Assembly (NCBI GenBank): GCA_965662265.1
Contig: CBFIGX010000004.1
Location: 124,001 to 188,000 of the forward strand
Origin: CBFIGX01 sp965662265
GTDB lineage: Bacteria; Bacteroidota; Bacteroidia; Flavobacteriales; UBA7430
DNA length: 64,000 nucleotides
Reading direction: 5' to 3'
Under the pieces are notes generated by a model. The model was not told the origin of the DNA, made no database searches, and worked only from the letters and a program-made list of their open reading frames with translations. Below, in pieces: positions 63,691-64,000 of this stretch; position 1 is the first letter of the stretch, and each line of letters opens with the position of its first letter. Made by a program: the position numbers and the translations under genes.

Positions 63691-63718
63691 AAAAAAGCCA
63701 CCAAAAGGTGGCTTTTTT
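63691..63718. terminator. bidirectional intrinsic terminator
   Basis: AAAAAAGCCACC and GGTGGCTTTTTT around AAAA. It closes the minus-strand fasciclin gene. Confidence 0.9.
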
Positions 63719-63738
63719 CAATTTTTATTAGAAGATAA

Positions 63739-64000
63739 TTATTTAATAGTATTGTATCTTTTAACAACTCGTCCAGACTGGTATATATCGAATACAATTC
63801 CTTGGTAAGGAGCTTTATTAATGAGCCTACCCATAATATCTATGGAGTACAAATAGGTGTCGTTTTCTAGAGGAAGTATTTCTTCAACATTTAAGCTACT
63901 TGGAAGAAGTACTGCATCAATCACGTGAACTACACCATTATCAGCAATCAGATCAGCTACAGTAACTAAGGCACCATCAATGTATATCATATCATTCATA
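63739..64000 (-). CDS. C-terminal part of a fasciclin-domain protein with T9SS tail (truncated by window edge)
   Basis: The visible 86 codons end a fasciclin (FAS1) domain ('VADLIADNGVVHVIDAVLLP') and then give a T9SS sorting tail (YLYSIDIMGRLINK ... YQSGRVVKRYN). FAS1 domains mediate adhesion. The gene continues beyond the right edge, so the ATG in this frame (63999-63997) is not a start. It is predicted to be a secreted adhesive surface protein. Confidence 0.8.
   Translation of the reverse strand, partial: MNDMIYIDGALVTVADLIADNGVVHVIDAVLLPSSLNVEEILPLENDTYLYSIDIMGRLINKAPYQGIVFDIYQSGRVVKRYNTIK

Overview
The window is AT-rich chromosome of a Bacteroidota bacterium, most likely a marine member of Flavobacteriales. 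The lineage evidence is: type IX secretion (T9SS) C-terminal tails on three surface proteins; recurring TAnnTTTG -7 promoter boxes; a DUF5723 barrel, a carboxypeptidase-domain TonB receptor, a GH3-like acyl-adenylase, MqnA of the futalosine menaquinone route, and ribosomal protein THX. It is a draft scaffold. Two 48-N gaps lie inside genes, a 7-N gap lies between two identical tRNA-Pro copies, and four positions look like one-base frameshifts.

Left part (1-20 kb): a co-directional run dapF - GNAT - seven-haem cytochrome/TPR lipoprotein - mltG - Smr, then RNase P RNA converging on a rhomboid protease and a TerB-like gene. Next come a YwaF-like membrane protein, a GlcNAc-kinase-like ATPase, and a very large secreted protein (8499-12729) with about 22 'GCTD...DDGSC' repeats split in two by a frameshift. 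After that are a Cys/Met PLP enzyme, YceI, a MazG-type pyrophosphohydrolase, ilvE, an M42 peptidase, nrnA and a lipoprotein cyclophilin-FKBP fusion.

Middle part (20-45 kb): a cytoplasmic cyclophilin-FKBP paralogue, a PhoD-fold protein with altered metal-site motifs, a T9SS beta-propeller protein, prfC with an S4 protein, a DUF4369/thioredoxin protein, ferritin, a class III aminotransferase, a deoxynucleoside kinase, a GH3 protein, mnmD, a YkgJ protein, a methyltransferase, an unrecognised lipoprotein paired with DUF5723, DJ-1/PfpI, TspO, tsaD and a tamB broken in three frames.

Right part (45-64 kb): purB, a TlpA thioredoxin, DUF456, mqnA, a TonB-C-like secreted protein with a shifted signal peptide, pirin, DoxX and rhodanese. 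A cell-division/RNA cluster follows on the minus strand (coiled-coil protein - zapA - 6S RNA - rny). Then come an M23 peptidase, a TonB receptor, an ABC-F ATPase, DUF423, a histidine kinase/response regulator pair, THX, trxB, a CAP protein, tRNA-Pro and the C-terminal end of a fasciclin/T9SS gene.

Most of the window is ordinary core genome. No defence island, prophage, insertion sequence or CRISPR array is visible. The most unusual content is the Cys/Asp-rich repeat protein, the tandem cyclophilin-FKBP pair in two compartments, the PhoD-like probable pseudoenzyme, an alternative pairing inside the 6S RNA, and the cluster of frameshifts.
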